From JAWVZS01 sp964507825 (GTDB lineage: Archaea > Thermoproteota > Nitrososphaeria > Nitrososphaerales > Nitrosopumilaceae), in the NCBI GenBank assembly GCA_964507825.1, contig CAZDQM010000066.1:13161-77160 (forward strand): 64,000 nt of DNA, written 5' to 3'. Positions within the stretch are counted from its first letter, which is position 1; every line of letters starts with the position of its first letter. Made by a program: the position numbers and the translations under genes. The notes under the pieces were generated by a model. The model was given only the letters and a program-made list of their open reading frames with translations. It did not search any database and had not been told where the DNA came from. Below are positions 25,956 to 34,180 of this stretch, piece after piece.

Positions 25956-25986
25956 GTTATATCACTATTGCATACCTGACAAATAC

Positions 25987-26268
25987 ATGTCCCATACCGG
26001 CGTGGAGGTGTTTGACTTTCTCCTGATTACGATCTACCCTGTAATCGGCATCTTTGCAGTAGAGATGGCCAGCAGGGCGTTGAAGGCGCCCAAGTGGATC
26101 AAGCTCTGTGTACAGGCCGTCGTCTCAATCGGGTTTGCGGCCGCATATTTCTCGTTTCCAGGCGATGAAAAATTTCCATTGACCGCGGTTGTGTTACTGG
26201 CCCTAGCAGTCGCACTATTCTATCAGGGTAGGCGTGCGAAAATCTCCCCCGACAAGTCCCCGTATTGA
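25987..26268 (+). CDS. Small three-helix membrane protein
   Basis: A 93-residue protein with hydrophobic helices at about 9-26, 38-54 and 63-80. A basic tail (QGRRAKISPDKS) is likely cytoplasmic. No family was recognised. It begins 31 bases after the GINS stop on the same strand and may share its transcript. The stop is 1 base from that of the AN1 zinc-finger gene on the other strand. Confidence 0.55.
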   Translation: MSHTGVEVFDFLLITIYPVIGIFAVEMASRALKAPKWIKLCVQAVVSIGFAAAYFSFPGDEKFPLTAVVLLALAVALFYQGRRAKISPDKSPY

Positions 26269-26269
26269 T

Positions 26270-26488
26270 CTACCCGCCAAAAATACGCCTGAACAGGCCG
26301 CCCTTTTTCTTTCCGCCGTCGCGTATGACCTTGCGCTCCCCAAACCTCCTGCTCCTGATCTGGGTCAGCTTTACACACCGGTGTTCCTCAGGCAGCCGGT
26401 GTTCCGGGCAAAAGTAATCCTTGCAATAGTTGCACTGGAAGGGCATGTCGGTCATGTCCCCGCAATAGGCGCACTTTTCTGCGTTCAT
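26270..26488 (-). CDS. AN1-type zinc finger protein
   Basis: A 72-residue protein. The first 40 residues match the AN1 finger: C-A-Y-C, then F-Q-C-N-Y-C, F-C-P-E-H-R, and the closing E-H-R-C. These ligands can bind two zinc ions. In eukaryotes AN1 proteins link to ubiquitin and the proteasome-CDC48 axis; the archaeal versions have no proven role. The tail (about 45-72) is strongly basic and ends in a hydrophobic GLFRRIFGG amphipathic helix, possibly for membrane association. Confidence 0.85.
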   Translation of the reverse strand: MNAEKCAYCGDMTDMPFQCNYCKDYFCPEHRLPEEHRCVKLTQIRSRRFGERKVIRDGGKKKGGLFRRIFGG

Positions 26489-26587
26489 GATTCAGATGAC
26501 AACTCGTTTTTAATAAATCAGCTAGGGAGATTTGTGTTACCGCCTGCGAAAACATATTTACCATGCGTGGCCGGCATTACTACATTC

Positions 26588-27328
26588 ATGCTAAACGGAA
26601 AAATTGCCATTGTTACGGGGGCAAGTAGCGGGATAGGCCGCGCTACTGCCAAAACCCTTGCCAAGGCAGGCGCCAAGGTTGCAATAGGCGCACGGCGTAC
26701 CGACAGGCTCGAGACGCTTGCACGGGAAATCATTGATGACGGAGGAGATGTGTTTTACCGGGGACTAGACGTTACGCGGCGGGCCGAATGCGAATCATTT
26801 GCAGGGGCGGTACTAGATAAATGGAACTCGATTGACATCCTAGTGAACAATGCCGGACTGATGCCCCTTAGCTTCATCAAGAATCTCAAGATTGACGAGT
26901 GGGACAGAATGATCGATGTCAACATAAGGGGGGTGCTCTATTCCACGGGCGCGGTAATCTCCCACATGAGGGAGAAGAAATCCGGCCACATAGTCAACAT
27001 TTCATCGGTTGCGGGAAGAATCGTGTTCCCCGCCGGTAGCGTCTACTGCGCGACAAAGCACGCCGTTGCGGCATTTAGCGAGGGACTGCGGCAGGAGTTC
27101 AGCGTCCGCTCCAAGATACGCGTGACGAGCATCGAGCCAGGCGTGGTTGCTACAGAGCTAAGCGACACAATTACAGACGAGTCCCTCCAGGGTTTTGTTG
27201 AAAATGCCAAGAAAATGGAGGCGTTGCAGGCAGAAGACATTGCAAATGCGATCCTTTATGCCGTAGAATCCCCGCCCCACGTCAACGTCAACGAAATACT
27301 CATCAGGCCCACGGCGCAGGAGCGTTGA
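26588..27328 (+). CDS. Short-chain dehydrogenase/reductase
   Basis: A 246-residue classical SDR. The cofactor motif TGASSGIG is at about 10-17. The structural NNAG is near 87. The catalytic Ser is in NISSVAGR and the Tyr-x-x-x-Lys is in YCATK (near 150). GARRTDR after the second strand suggests NADP preference. Substrate unknown. The ATG at 26588 is chosen because the longer frame upstream lies antisense to the zinc-finger gene and carries no domain. The next gene overlaps the stop by 4 bp, so both oxidoreductases are translationally coupled. Confidence 0.88.
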   Translation: MLNGKIAIVTGASSGIGRATAKTLAKAGAKVAIGARRTDRLETLAREIIDDGGDVFYRGLDVTRRAECESFAGAVLDKWNSIDILVNNAGLMPLSFIKNLKIDEWDRMIDVNIRGVLYSTGAVISHMREKKSGHIVNISSVAGRIVFPAGSVYCATKHAVAAFSEGLRQEFSVRSKIRVTSIEPGVVATELSDTITDESLQGFVENAKKMEALQAEDIANAILYAVESPPHVNVNEILIRPTAQER

Positions 27329-28467
27329 AGGCTCCCCACGTTGTAATTCTTGGAGCCGGATTCGGGGGCCTGGCTGCCGCCAACAAGATCCGGGATTCTT
27401 TGGATACCACACACGTCAAAATCACCATAATTGACAAGAAGGACTGGTTCATGGTGGGGTTTGCAAAGCTCTGGATAATCCAGGGGGTCAGGACATTTGA
27501 GGACTCGGTTGCCGACATCAACCGCGTCGCAAGGAAGGGAATCAAATTCATCAAGGATGAGATAATCGACATTGACTTTGCTGCAAAAGCGGTAAAGACT
27601 CGCGGCAAGAGTATTCCTTACGACTTTTTAATCATCGCTCTAGGCGCTAGGCTGGCGCCAGAGAAGGTGCCGGGCCTGCACGAGCACGGGCTGATTCTAT
27701 ATGATCATGACCACCTTGGTCAAATCCGCAAGCGGCTAGAGTCGATGAGATCGGGCAGACTCGCCCTGGCAATAACCGGTATTCCATACAAGTGCCCGCC
27801 GGCCCCATTTGAGGCCGCCCTGCTTATCAATTCGATGCTGCAAAAGGCCGGCGTGCGGGACTCTATAAAATTTGACATTTACAGTCCGGCGCCGATCACG
27901 TTGCCGGCCGCCGGCCCGCAACCAAGCAAACGGGTTCTTGAAATGATGACATCTGAGAACATTAATTTTCACGGCTCGTGCAGAACACAGTCAGTCGAGC
28001 CGGGCCGGCTAGTCTTTGAGGACGGCGAGGCGAAATTTGATCTCCTGCTAGCAGTGCCCCCGCATGTCGCCCCCAAGATAATCTACAAGACGGGACTGGC
28101 GCAAGACGGCTTTGTCGAGGTGGGGCGCGACTGCACGACGCGACATGAGGACGTTTATGCAATAGGTGATGTTACGGTCATGGGCGCCGGCGAAGGCAAG
28201 GCGGTTCCCAAGGCCGGGATCTTTGCAGAAGGAGAGGGTGAGACGGTAGCTAGGAATATTATCGCAAAAATTAGATCCGGGGAGGCCGAAGAGCTTTACG
28301 ACGGGAGAGGCGGCTGTTTCCTGGAATCGGGCAAGGAGACTGCCTCGATAATAGAGGTGGATATGTTTGGACAGGCGGGGCCGACAACCCGGATCACCGA
28401 GCCGGCGCCCGAGCACCTTGACACCAAAAAGGCGTTTGAGACAGAACGGCTTGCAAAATGGTTCTAG
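27325..28467 (+). CDS. FAD-dependent SQR/FCSD-like oxidoreductase
   Basis: A 380-residue flavoprotein. An N-terminal FAD motif, GAGFGGLAAA, is at 10-19. A central LIIALGAR and a C-terminal VYAIGDVTVMG (near 288) complete the FAD fold. The arrangement, with Cys in I-P-Y-K-C-P-P-A-P-F-E near 155, resembles sulfide:quinone oxidoreductase and flavocytochrome c sulfide dehydrogenase flavoproteins. The second redox Cys of true SQR is not clearly conserved, so the electron donor is uncertain. It starts with TTG overlapping the SDR stop (TTGA), indicating coupling. Its 3' end overlaps the small Zn protein by 4 bp. Confidence 0.8.
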   Translation: MKAPHVVILGAGFGGLAAANKIRDSLDTTHVKITIIDKKDWFMVGFAKLWIIQGVRTFEDSVADINRVARKGIKFIKDEIIDIDFAAKAVKTRGKSIPYDFLIIALGARLAPEKVPGLHEHGLILYDHDHLGQIRKRLESMRSGRLALAITGIPYKCPPAPFEAALLINSMLQKAGVRDSIKFDIYSPAPITLPAAGPQPSKRVLEMMTSENINFHGSCRTQSVEPGRLVFEDGEAKFDLLLAVPPHVAPKIIYKTGLAQDGFVEVGRDCTTRHEDVYAIGDVTVMGAGEGKAVPKAGIFAEGEGETVARNIIAKIRSGEAEELYDGRGGCFLESGKETASIIEVDMFGQAGPTTRITEPAPEHLDTKKAFETERLAKWF

Positions 28468-28670
28468 GCGCGCTCGTCTTCCTTCTTTGTCATGTGCTCT
28501 ATGACGGCCTTGATTTCAGATGCCAGCTCCGAGCCCCCCGATACATCTAGCCTTTCGGGAATCTTACTCTTAAAGTCCTCATCCTCTAGTTCAATGCGCC
28601 GCCTTTCCACACAGTCCACGTGATCATTGTCGTTGCCTGAGATCTTGTGGCAGATCGAGCAGATCTTCAT
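28464..28670 (-). CDS. Small CxxC protein
   Basis: A 68-residue protein. The N-terminus has C-S-I-C-H (Cys4, Cys7, His8) and D-H-V-D-C near residue 20, plausible zinc ligands. The remainder is acidic and helical, ending EDERA. The Met at 28670 is chosen because the frame upstream of it translates the antisense of a tRNA gene. It lies 32 bases downstream of the kinase gene stop on the same strand. Function unknown. Confidence 0.65.
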   Translation of the reverse strand: MKICSICHKISGNDNDHVDCVERRRIELEDEDFKSKIPERLDVSGGSELASEIKAVIEHMTKKEDERA

Positions 28671-28692
28671 GTGTATACCTGCCAACCCACAG

Positions 28693-28700
28693 TTTAATAA
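28693..28700 (+). promoter_or_regulatory. TATA box of tRNA-Pro
   Basis: TTTAATAA lies about 27 bases upstream of the mature tRNA 5' end at 28724. It sits inside the 3' tail of the kinase gene region on the opposite strand. Confidence 0.5.
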
Positions 28701-28702
28701 TT

Positions 28703-29554
28703 TCACTCTGATCCTTGTTTTACGGGATCGTCGTCTAGCATGGTATGATACTTGTCTGGGGGACAAGTGGTCGCAGGTTCGAATCCTGCCGATCCCACCT
28801 GACACAACTTTAGCGTATCAAGCAGGTTCCGGAAATTCTCCCCTGAAACGTCCTGCTTGTATCTTCGCAACGCCCGGATGATAACCTGCTTGGGCGGCAC
28901 CCTGTAAGCGGCGCGGACCCTCCTTGCAATCCCGGAACCGATATAGACTCCTTGCGTCGCCGAGGTGACATTTGATCTCCGCCTACCCGTGCTTGCACTC
29001 TCAAAGTCAACAATGGTTATCTTTTTTCCAACAATGACGTGCTTGGAGATCATGCCCAGCTCCCCGTGATCAATCCCGCCCTGATCCAGCCTAAAGCAGT
29101 CGTGCAATACCTTTGCTAGCACGGACTTGATCTCACCCGGCCGCCCTGCCGCATCTTCCATCCAGTCTGATATCGGCCGCCCCTCAAGATACTCCATGAC
29201 TAGAAAATTCCTACTACCTGTGACAAATTTAGGGCCAACCCTGATCCGGTTTGCCATTATCAGCAGCCTAGACTCGCCTGCCAGCGTCCTCCTTTGCGAG
29301 TCGGTCCTCCTAATCTTTATGGCAACGGTCCTGCCCTGCCGCCTGCCTAGGACCACGACTCCCACATGTCCCTTTCCCAGAACGTTTAGGACTCCGATCC
29401 TAGTCGGGCCGTAAAAGGAGACCTTTGTTACATCTAGCACCTTTAACTCCTTTACGCGCGCCTGCAGCTGCCTGACTGTGGCCCTTGGGAATCCCAGAAT
29501 CTCCGAGTAGGGCTTGTTTACAAGCTCGTCAACGGGAAGGAAAGATCTTTTCAT
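28703..29554 (-). CDS. Archaeal Ser/Thr protein kinase (COG2112-like)
   Basis: A 283-residue protein. The first 50 residues (VNKPYSEILGFPRATVRQLQ) look like a small helical or winged module. The kinase fold follows: Gly-rich LGKGHVGVVVLG (near 62), the Lys in VAIKIRR, hinge MEYLEG, catalytic-loop region HGELGMISKHV, and metal-binding VDFESAS in place of DFG. This matches the predicted archaeal Ser/Thr kinase group COG2112, related to RIO/Bud32. Oddly, no stop codon ends the domain near residue 250: the frame runs through the complete antisense of tRNA-Pro to a TGA at 28703. The last 31 residues are therefore tRNA-antisense sequence. The ATG at 29554 lies inside the CCA-enzyme gene end (26-bp overlap). 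Confidence 0.8.
   Translation of the reverse strand: MKRSFLPVDELVNKPYSEILGFPRATVRQLQARVKELKVLDVTKVSFYGPTRIGVLNVLGKGHVGVVVLGRRQGRTVAIKIRRTDSQRRTLAGESRLLIMANRIRVGPKFVTGSRNFLVMEYLEGRPISDWMEDAAGRPGEIKSVLAKVLHDCFRLDQGGIDHGELGMISKHVIVGKKITIVDFESASTGRRRSNVTSATQGVYIGSGIARRVRAAYRVPPKQVIIRALRRYKQDVSGENFRNLLDTLKLCQVGSAGFEPATTCPPDKYHTMLDDDPVKQGSE
28724..28797 (+). tRNA. tRNA-Pro (anticodon GGG)
   Basis: A full cloverleaf. The acceptor stem is GGGATCG/CGATCCC (7 bp) with discriminator A at 28797. The D arm is present with a GG in the loop. The anticodon stem CTTGT/ACAAG encloses the loop CTGGGGG, giving anticodon GGG for codon CCC. The T arm GCAGG-TTCGAAT-CCTGC is standard. CCA is not encoded, so the CCA-adding enzyme next door is required. 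No intron is seen. Confidence 0.95.
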
Positions 29555-30866
29555 CGGTTGTGACAAACTCCAAAACTTTATCCTTGATTGCCTTTTGCAG
29601 GCCCCTGCCTCCAACCGAAACCCTAAAGCCCCCCTTGAAATATACCTTAAGGTACTGGGACAGGCCGGAACGGCTCGGCCTTTTTGTAAGCATGTACTCG
29701 AGCATGTCCTTTGCACTGTTAAACTCCCTATCTTCTAGAGACATCACCCTACCGTTCCCGTTCACCCAGACAAGCTGAGACTTTTTCCTGTTTTTTGCAA
29801 CAAATTTAGACACGCCTGCTGCATTGAATACCTCAGGCCCCTGCCTCACGTCTTTTTCCGAAATATGTAACGATTCCATTAAAAAGACGAGCGCCGCCCT
29901 GCCGTTCTCGCCTACAAACGCCGTATTCCTGACGACCCGGAACCCCCTCATGTTCAGCTGTATGGCTAGGGACGAGGACGCGCGCTTTACCTGACCCCAT
30001 ATTATATCCGGGCTCTTCTGGGCGTGGACAAAGTCTACCGTAATGACGTTGCCTAACGCCTGTTGCGCGGACTTGGGAGTAGCCGGCCTGAAGAATTTCA
30101 CGGATGGTTTTTTCAGGTATGCCCTTGAGAGAAGGATGAACCTTGAGATGTTTTCGTTGGAGATTGCGGCTGCAAGATTCCTATTCCCGTCAACGGGATC
30201 GATTATGGAGATCATCGTGTCGAATTTTTTAGATGCCTTTCCTATTACATCAGATTCGGCGATACCGGCAAACTTTTTCAGTATCTTGTTAAAGCTGCCA
30301 AGATTCAAAACTAGAACCTCCGTGACATAGCCGCTAAAGCCCTGGCTTGAAATTTCTGCACCATAAAGATTGTTTGCCTTTAGGAATTTCTTCAGGATTC
30401 TTACCTCGACTTGCTTTTGCTTATCTAGGTGCTCACGCATGTACTTTGTATGGAATTGGGAGCGATCCGCCGCGCTCCTCCATTGGCCCGCCTTTACCTT
30501 GTAGCAGGGAACCACATTCACCTTTGTATCGCCGACTAGCGCCTCTACGTACGGGTGTTCAGAGTACTTGGTGTACGGCTTGAACCTGCCTAGCGCCATG
30601 AATCCAACCCGTTCGCCTAGCTCTCGGAACCGCGCCTCCGGGACGTCCTCTTCAAACCTTACAAAGATATCAATGTCGGCCTTTTCTGGCAGCCACGTGC
30701 CCTTTGCATATGATCCGCCAATCTCCGCGTCCACAACCTCGGGGAGCGGCTCGATCTGGTCCCGGACCAGCTCCATTACCATATCTGCAATCTTTTTTTT
30801 CGCCTCTTGGATCTTTTTTGAGGGAATTACCCGGCCTGATATCTTACTCTCTATACTATTCAGCAC
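29529..30866 (-). CDS. cca: Archaeal CCA-adding enzyme (class I)
   Basis: A 445-residue tRNA nucleotidyltransferase that builds or repairs the 3' CCA without a template. The nucleotidyltransferase motif GGSYAKGTWLPEKADIDIFV is at about 49-68, with the catalytic D-I-D. The long central and tail domains match archaeal class I enzymes of about 440-450 residues. Its first codons overlap the ThpR gene by 11 bp and its end overlaps the kinase gene by 26 bp, so ThpR, CCA enzyme and kinase form one tight RNA-processing operon. It lies beside a tRNA gene that lacks an encoded CCA. Confidence 0.95.
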   Translation of the reverse strand: MLNSIESKISGRVIPSKKIQEAKKKIADMVMELVRDQIEPLPEVVDAEIGGSYAKGTWLPEKADIDIFVRFEEDVPEARFRELGERVGFMALGRFKPYTKYSEHPYVEALVGDTKVNVVPCYKVKAGQWRSAADRSQFHTKYMREHLDKQKQVEVRILKKFLKANNLYGAEISSQGFSGYVTEVLVLNLGSFNKILKKFAGIAESDVIGKASKKFDTMISIIDPVDGNRNLAAAISNENISRFILLSRAYLKKPSVKFFRPATPKSAQQALGNVITVDFVHAQKSPDIIWGQVKRASSSLAIQLNMRGFRVVRNTAFVGENGRAALVFLMESLHISEKDVRQGPEVFNAAGVSKFVAKNRKKSQLVWVNGNGRVMSLEDREFNSAKDMLEYMLTKRPSRSGLSQYLKVYFKGGFRVSVGGRGLQKAIKDKVLEFVTTDEKIFPSR

Positions 30867-31395
30867 GGATCACCTCCAAATCAGAATAAACGGGGCCGGA
30901 CGGACCGAGCCTGCTCTGCTTTAACTGCATCTCCGAGACCGTAATCCTCCCGAACTTTGTGCCGCCAAACCTGTTCAAATCCTCCGTAATATCCCTAATT
31001 TTATTTTTAATCCTGAGTATGGTCATGTGTGCTTTGAACGCCCCATCCCTCCGGAACCCGAGCGGCCCGAGCACATTCTTTACCTTGCGGGCAAGATCTC
31101 TCATCTTCTCCCCGCCTGCCTGATCCGTGCCGATCCAGATCACCCTCGGGGACTCGGGCCCGGGAAACGCGCCGACTCCCATAATCTCCATCTCGAATGG
31201 GGCAAATGCAACGGTCTTCAAGGCGGAGATTACCTGCGGGATCCCGTCCCCGGGCACCTCGCCTAAAAACTGTAGGGTAAAATGCATGTTTTCTGCCGGA
31301 ACGCGTCTAGAGATTATATGTAACCCGTCTTGCAGGCCGCAGATTGACTGTAAGATATCTTTGTCGCGTATATCAACTGCAACAAAAACCCGCAT
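30856..31395 (-). CDS. thpR: RNA 2',3'-cyclic phosphodiesterase
   Basis: A 179-residue two-histidine phosphoesterase (LigT family). The two catalytic motifs are H-F-T-L (near 40) and H-M-T-I (near 123), each in the typical hydrophobic strand. The family opens 2',3'-cyclic phosphates and can join tRNA halves in vitro. The Met at 31395 (MRVFVAVDIRD) is the natural start; the frame extends upstream without similarity. It is the first gene of the operon with cca. Confidence 0.9.
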   Translation of the reverse strand: MRVFVAVDIRDKDILQSICGLQDGLHIISRRVPAENMHFTLQFLGEVPGDGIPQVISALKTVAFAPFEMEIMGVGAFPGPESPRVIWIGTDQAGGEKMRDLARKVKNVLGPLGFRRDGAFKAHMTILRIKNKIRDITEDLNRFGGTKFGRITVSEMQLKQSRLGPSGPVYSDLEVIRAE

Positions 31396-31468
31396 TATCA
31401 CGGTTTTGATCGTATCTTTATAACGATTTGCAAGTAGCTTCATAGGACAGACGCGTCATCTACAGATA

Positions 31469-32014
31469 ATGACGAGGCTGATTGTCTGCATTACCGGAAT
31501 GCCCGGCGCTGGCAAGTCAACGATAGCCGATGGTCTAAAGTCCCGGGGATACCACACAATCAACATGGGCAATGCGGTCAGGGCCGAGGCCGCCAGCAGA
31601 AACCTCGAGCCCACCAGCCAAAATTTAGGGAGGCTGATGGTGGAGATGCGCGAAAAAAACGGCCAGGGCGCCGTTGCCAAGCTCGTCGAGCCAGAGATTC
31701 TGGAGTCCGACTCTGACGTGATACTGATTGACGGGGTGCGCTCCAACGCCGAGATAGTGGTATTGAGGCAGATCTGCCGGGTAAGGCTTTTGTCGGTCCA
31801 TGCATCGGCCGATACCAGGTTTGATTTTCTCTCAAGGCGCGGACGCTCCGATGATCCGCGAACTAGGGACAATTTTGAGGAGCGTGACGGGCGTGAAATC
31901 AGGGTGGGGATATCTGCCTCGATTGCGCTAGCCGACGAGTCCATATCAAACAACAGACTAGGCAAGGAGGAGCTGATTACCCGGGCCGATCAAATCATAC
32001 GGGAATGGTTGTAA
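31469..32014 (+). CDS. UPF0200-family P-loop kinase-like protein
   Basis: A 181-residue P-loop protein. Walker A is GMPGAGKST (about 10-18), followed by the nucleoside-kinase-like NMGNAVRAEA. A DGVRSNAEI strand near 90 acts as the Walker B region, with a lid segment RRGRSDDPRTRDNFEERDGR. This matches archaeal UPF0200 proteins, resembling adenylate and dephospho-CoA kinases. Substrate unknown. The following UPF0201 gene starts 10 bp inside it, so they are co-translated. The pairing of UPF0200 and UPF0201 occurs in other archaea. Confidence 0.85.
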   Translation: MTRLIVCITGMPGAGKSTIADGLKSRGYHTINMGNAVRAEAASRNLEPTSQNLGRLMVEMREKNGQGAVAKLVEPEILESDSDVILIDGVRSNAEIVVLRQICRVRLLSVHASADTRFDFLSRRGRSDDPRTRDNFEERDGREIRVGISASIALADESISNNRLGKEELITRADQIIREWL

Positions 32015-32403
32015 TGGGCGCCCCGAAGGTTTCCTGTATAGTGAGCATCGACTGCTCGATAAACCCGTCTGAGGACCTGAAAAAAATACGGCACGCGCTT
32101 GCAAACATCTTTCCCGGTGTGGACTTTGAGGAGAAGAACTTTAGAGTGCACGGTGCGACTGACGACCTAGAATGCCTAGATGGGCTGCGTGAAAGAATCC
32201 ACAACAAGCAGCATTTCAAATCGTTTGGCAGGCAGATCCGACTCAACACGCGCGGTGACTCTTTCTGGTTTTATCTGAACAAGCAGGCGGCATTTGCCGG
32301 CGAGGCCGCCCTGTGCGAACATGACGATGAGTCACCTCTAGGCCCAATCAGGGTATCAGTTACGTCAGGGCAGATCGAGACCGTCTCAGAATGGCTTGCA
32401 TGA
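32005..32403 (+). CDS. UPF0201 (COG1325) RNA-binding-like protein
   Basis: A 132-residue protein of the COG1325 group, predicted years ago as an exosome-associated protein. Seen: the ferredoxin-like N-terminal VSIDCSINPSEDLKKIRHAL, the central FKSFGRQIRLNTRGDSFWFY and the closing SPLGPIRVSV. An RNA-related role is a family prediction only. It overlaps the upstream UPF0200 gene by 10 bp and the sirtuin gene on the other strand by 18 bp. Confidence 0.85.
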   Translation: MVVMGAPKVSCIVSIDCSINPSEDLKKIRHALANIFPGVDFEEKNFRVHGATDDLECLDGLRERIHNKQHFKSFGRQIRLNTRGDSFWFYLNKQAAFAGEAALCEHDDESPLGPIRVSVTSGQIETVSEWLA

Positions 32404-33153
32404 TGTACCACCGGATGCTGTAGCCTGACTCTGGTCCCCGACAACATCTAGTATCTTGGGCAGGGCCGTTGAGGCCGACTCCCGTATGGAAACATCCATG
32501 TATTCTGACATTGCGGTTTTTTCAGGATTGATCTCTATTAGCATGGCGCCATTGTCCCTTGCATGCGCCGGAAGCATGTTGGCAGGTGAGACGACAAGCG
32601 ACGTTCCAACAATTATCATGACCTGTGCCATTCCGGCGCGCCTGACCGCGTCATTCCAGACCTCCGGCGGAAGGGGCTCACCGAACCAAACCACGTCGGG
32701 ACGCAGCATGCTGCCGCACTCGCACATTGGGGGGAGCTCCAAGCCTGCAATATTCTCACCTGTAAAATTGCACACCGTACACTTTATCTTGATAATGCTG
32801 CCGTGCAGCTCTAGGATATCCGTACTTCCAGCCCTCCCGTGCAACCCGTCAATATTCTGCGTCAGCACCGACACGCAGACAAACTTTTCAAGCGCCGAAA
32901 TCGCCCGGTGGCCCGCATTCGGCTTGGCGGCAAGAATGTTCCGCCTTCTTTCATCGTACCATTTCCAGACAAGCCCGGGATTGTCATAAAACGCGTCGAT
33001 GGTTGCAAGCTTCATAACATCATGATTTCTCCAGTAACCGTCCCTTCCCCTAAAAGTCGGTATGCCGCTCTCCTGGGAGATCCCCGACCCTGTCACAAAA
33101 ACCACCCTCTTTGCATCCTTTAGGCGCGATCCTACGACATCCTGCCACGTCAT
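32386..33153 (-). CDS. cobB: Sir2-family NAD-dependent protein deacylase
   Basis: A 255-residue sirtuin. NAD-binding motifs GSGISQESGIPTFRG (about 22-36) and TQNIDGLHGRAG (near 98) are seen. The catalytic His is in ELHGS. A four-Cys zinc site is formed by C-T-V-C and C-E-C-G. GTSLVV and the final LIEINPEKT complete the Rossmann fold. It removes acyl groups from lysines, in archaea including chromatin proteins such as Alba. It overlaps RNase Z by 4 bp, so the two are co-translated. Confidence 0.95.
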   Translation of the reverse strand: MTWQDVVGSRLKDAKRVVFVTGSGISQESGIPTFRGRDGYWRNHDVMKLATIDAFYDNPGLVWKWYDERRRNILAAKPNAGHRAISALEKFVCVSVLTQNIDGLHGRAGSTDILELHGSIIKIKCTVCNFTGENIAGLELPPMCECGSMLRPDVVWFGEPLPPEVWNDAVRRAGMAQVMIIVGTSLVVSPANMLPAHARDNGAMLIEINPEKTAMSEYMDVSIRESASTALPKILDVVGDQSQATASGGTSCKPF

Positions 33154-34049
33154 CCTATCCTGATCTCCAGCAGATCCTCTGCCGCGATTATCATATCATG
33201 GAATTCCCTGCCCTCGCTTACTAGGGACTTTGTATCTGAATACCTTGCCGAAAAGTGGGTCATGATCAGGGTTCCCACGCCGGCATCGCGCGCAAACCTG
33301 CCTGCCTCGGCCGCCGTGCTGTGCCCGGTATCTTGCGCCCTGTCCTTCAAGTCGTCTAGAAACGTGGTGTCAAACACCAAATAGTCGCAGCCATTGAAGA
33401 ATCTTTTCAGCTCATCTGTGGGCCTAGTATCCCCTGACACCCCTATCTTCTTGCCGGGCCTCTTCTTACCCAACACCTGTGACGGCATAATCCTCTTGCC
33501 GTCAATCTCGACCTCTTTTCCCCCCTGTAGAACACTCCATAGATGCCCTTCTGGAACTCCCAAATCCCTTGCCATCTGCGGCGCAAACCTGCCCGGCCTG
33601 TCCCTCTCGTCAAACCTGTACGAGTATGCCGTTATGGAATGGTTGGCCTTGCAGGCATGGATGCGATAATCCTCCCCGTCTGCAACCGTTCCCTCCTCGA
33701 CTGTGCTGATCAGCAGTGGAAACGTCAGCTCAAAGTTCAAAATTTTGATGTTTGCATAAACAAACTCGTCTATTCCCTCTGGCCCAAAAATTTCCACCCT
33801 TTCGGTCCTTCCCTGCGCCGACATCGTCTGTAATAATCCTAAAATCCCGATACAGTGATCACCGTGCATGTGTGTGACTAGAATCTTCATTTTTTTGTTC
33901 CAGCCCAGCTTGCTCTTCATGTATGCAATCTGGGATCCCTCCCCCGCATCAAACATGATAATCTCCCCCTTCCATTCCAGGCAAATGCATGAGAGGCCCC
34001 TGTCCGTCCTCGGCTGTGCGGCTGATGTACCTAGAAAAACCAGTCTCAT
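33150..34049 (-). CDS. rnz: Ribonuclease Z
   Basis: A 299-residue metallo-beta-lactamase nuclease cutting the 3' trailer from tRNA precursors. The histidine motif HMHGDHCIG is near 61, GDTRPTDEL near 208, FDTTFLDD near 225 and HFSARY near 272. AHSTAA-like HSTAAEAG supplies a further ligand. The length is typical of the short form. tRNA trailer removal complements the CCA-adding enzyme encoded nearby. It overlaps the sirtuin gene by 4 bp. Confidence 0.95.
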   Translation of the reverse strand: MRLVFLGTSAAQPRTDRGLSCICLEWKGEIIMFDAGEGSQIAYMKSKLGWNKKMKILVTHMHGDHCIGILGLLQTMSAQGRTERVEIFGPEGIDEFVYANIKILNFELTFPLLISTVEEGTVADGEDYRIHACKANHSITAYSYRFDERDRPGRFAPQMARDLGVPEGHLWSVLQGGKEVEIDGKRIMPSQVLGKKRPGKKIGVSGDTRPTDELKRFFNGCDYLVFDTTFLDDLKDRAQDTGHSTAAEAGRFARDAGVGTLIMTHFSARYSDTKSLVSEGREFHDMIIAAEDLLEIRIG

Positions 34050-34180
34050 TTTACCACCATTGCCCCACTTGGGCTTTTATGCCTATGGGTCGGACGCGAA
34101 TACGACTCACGGCAAAATCGTTTGACGCCGAATCCATCAGTATATGTAACATCTTGTGTAGTTCAGTATAATGCGGAATT

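Noticed and set aside
26234..26587. Long upstream extension of the SDR gene
   Set aside because: It is the antisense of the AN1 zinc-finger gene and adds about 118 residues before a standard SDR N-terminus.
28671..28805. Extension of the small CxxC protein across the tRNA
   Set aside because: The extra 45 residues are the translation of the tRNA antisense; the Met at 28670 starts a self-contained protein.
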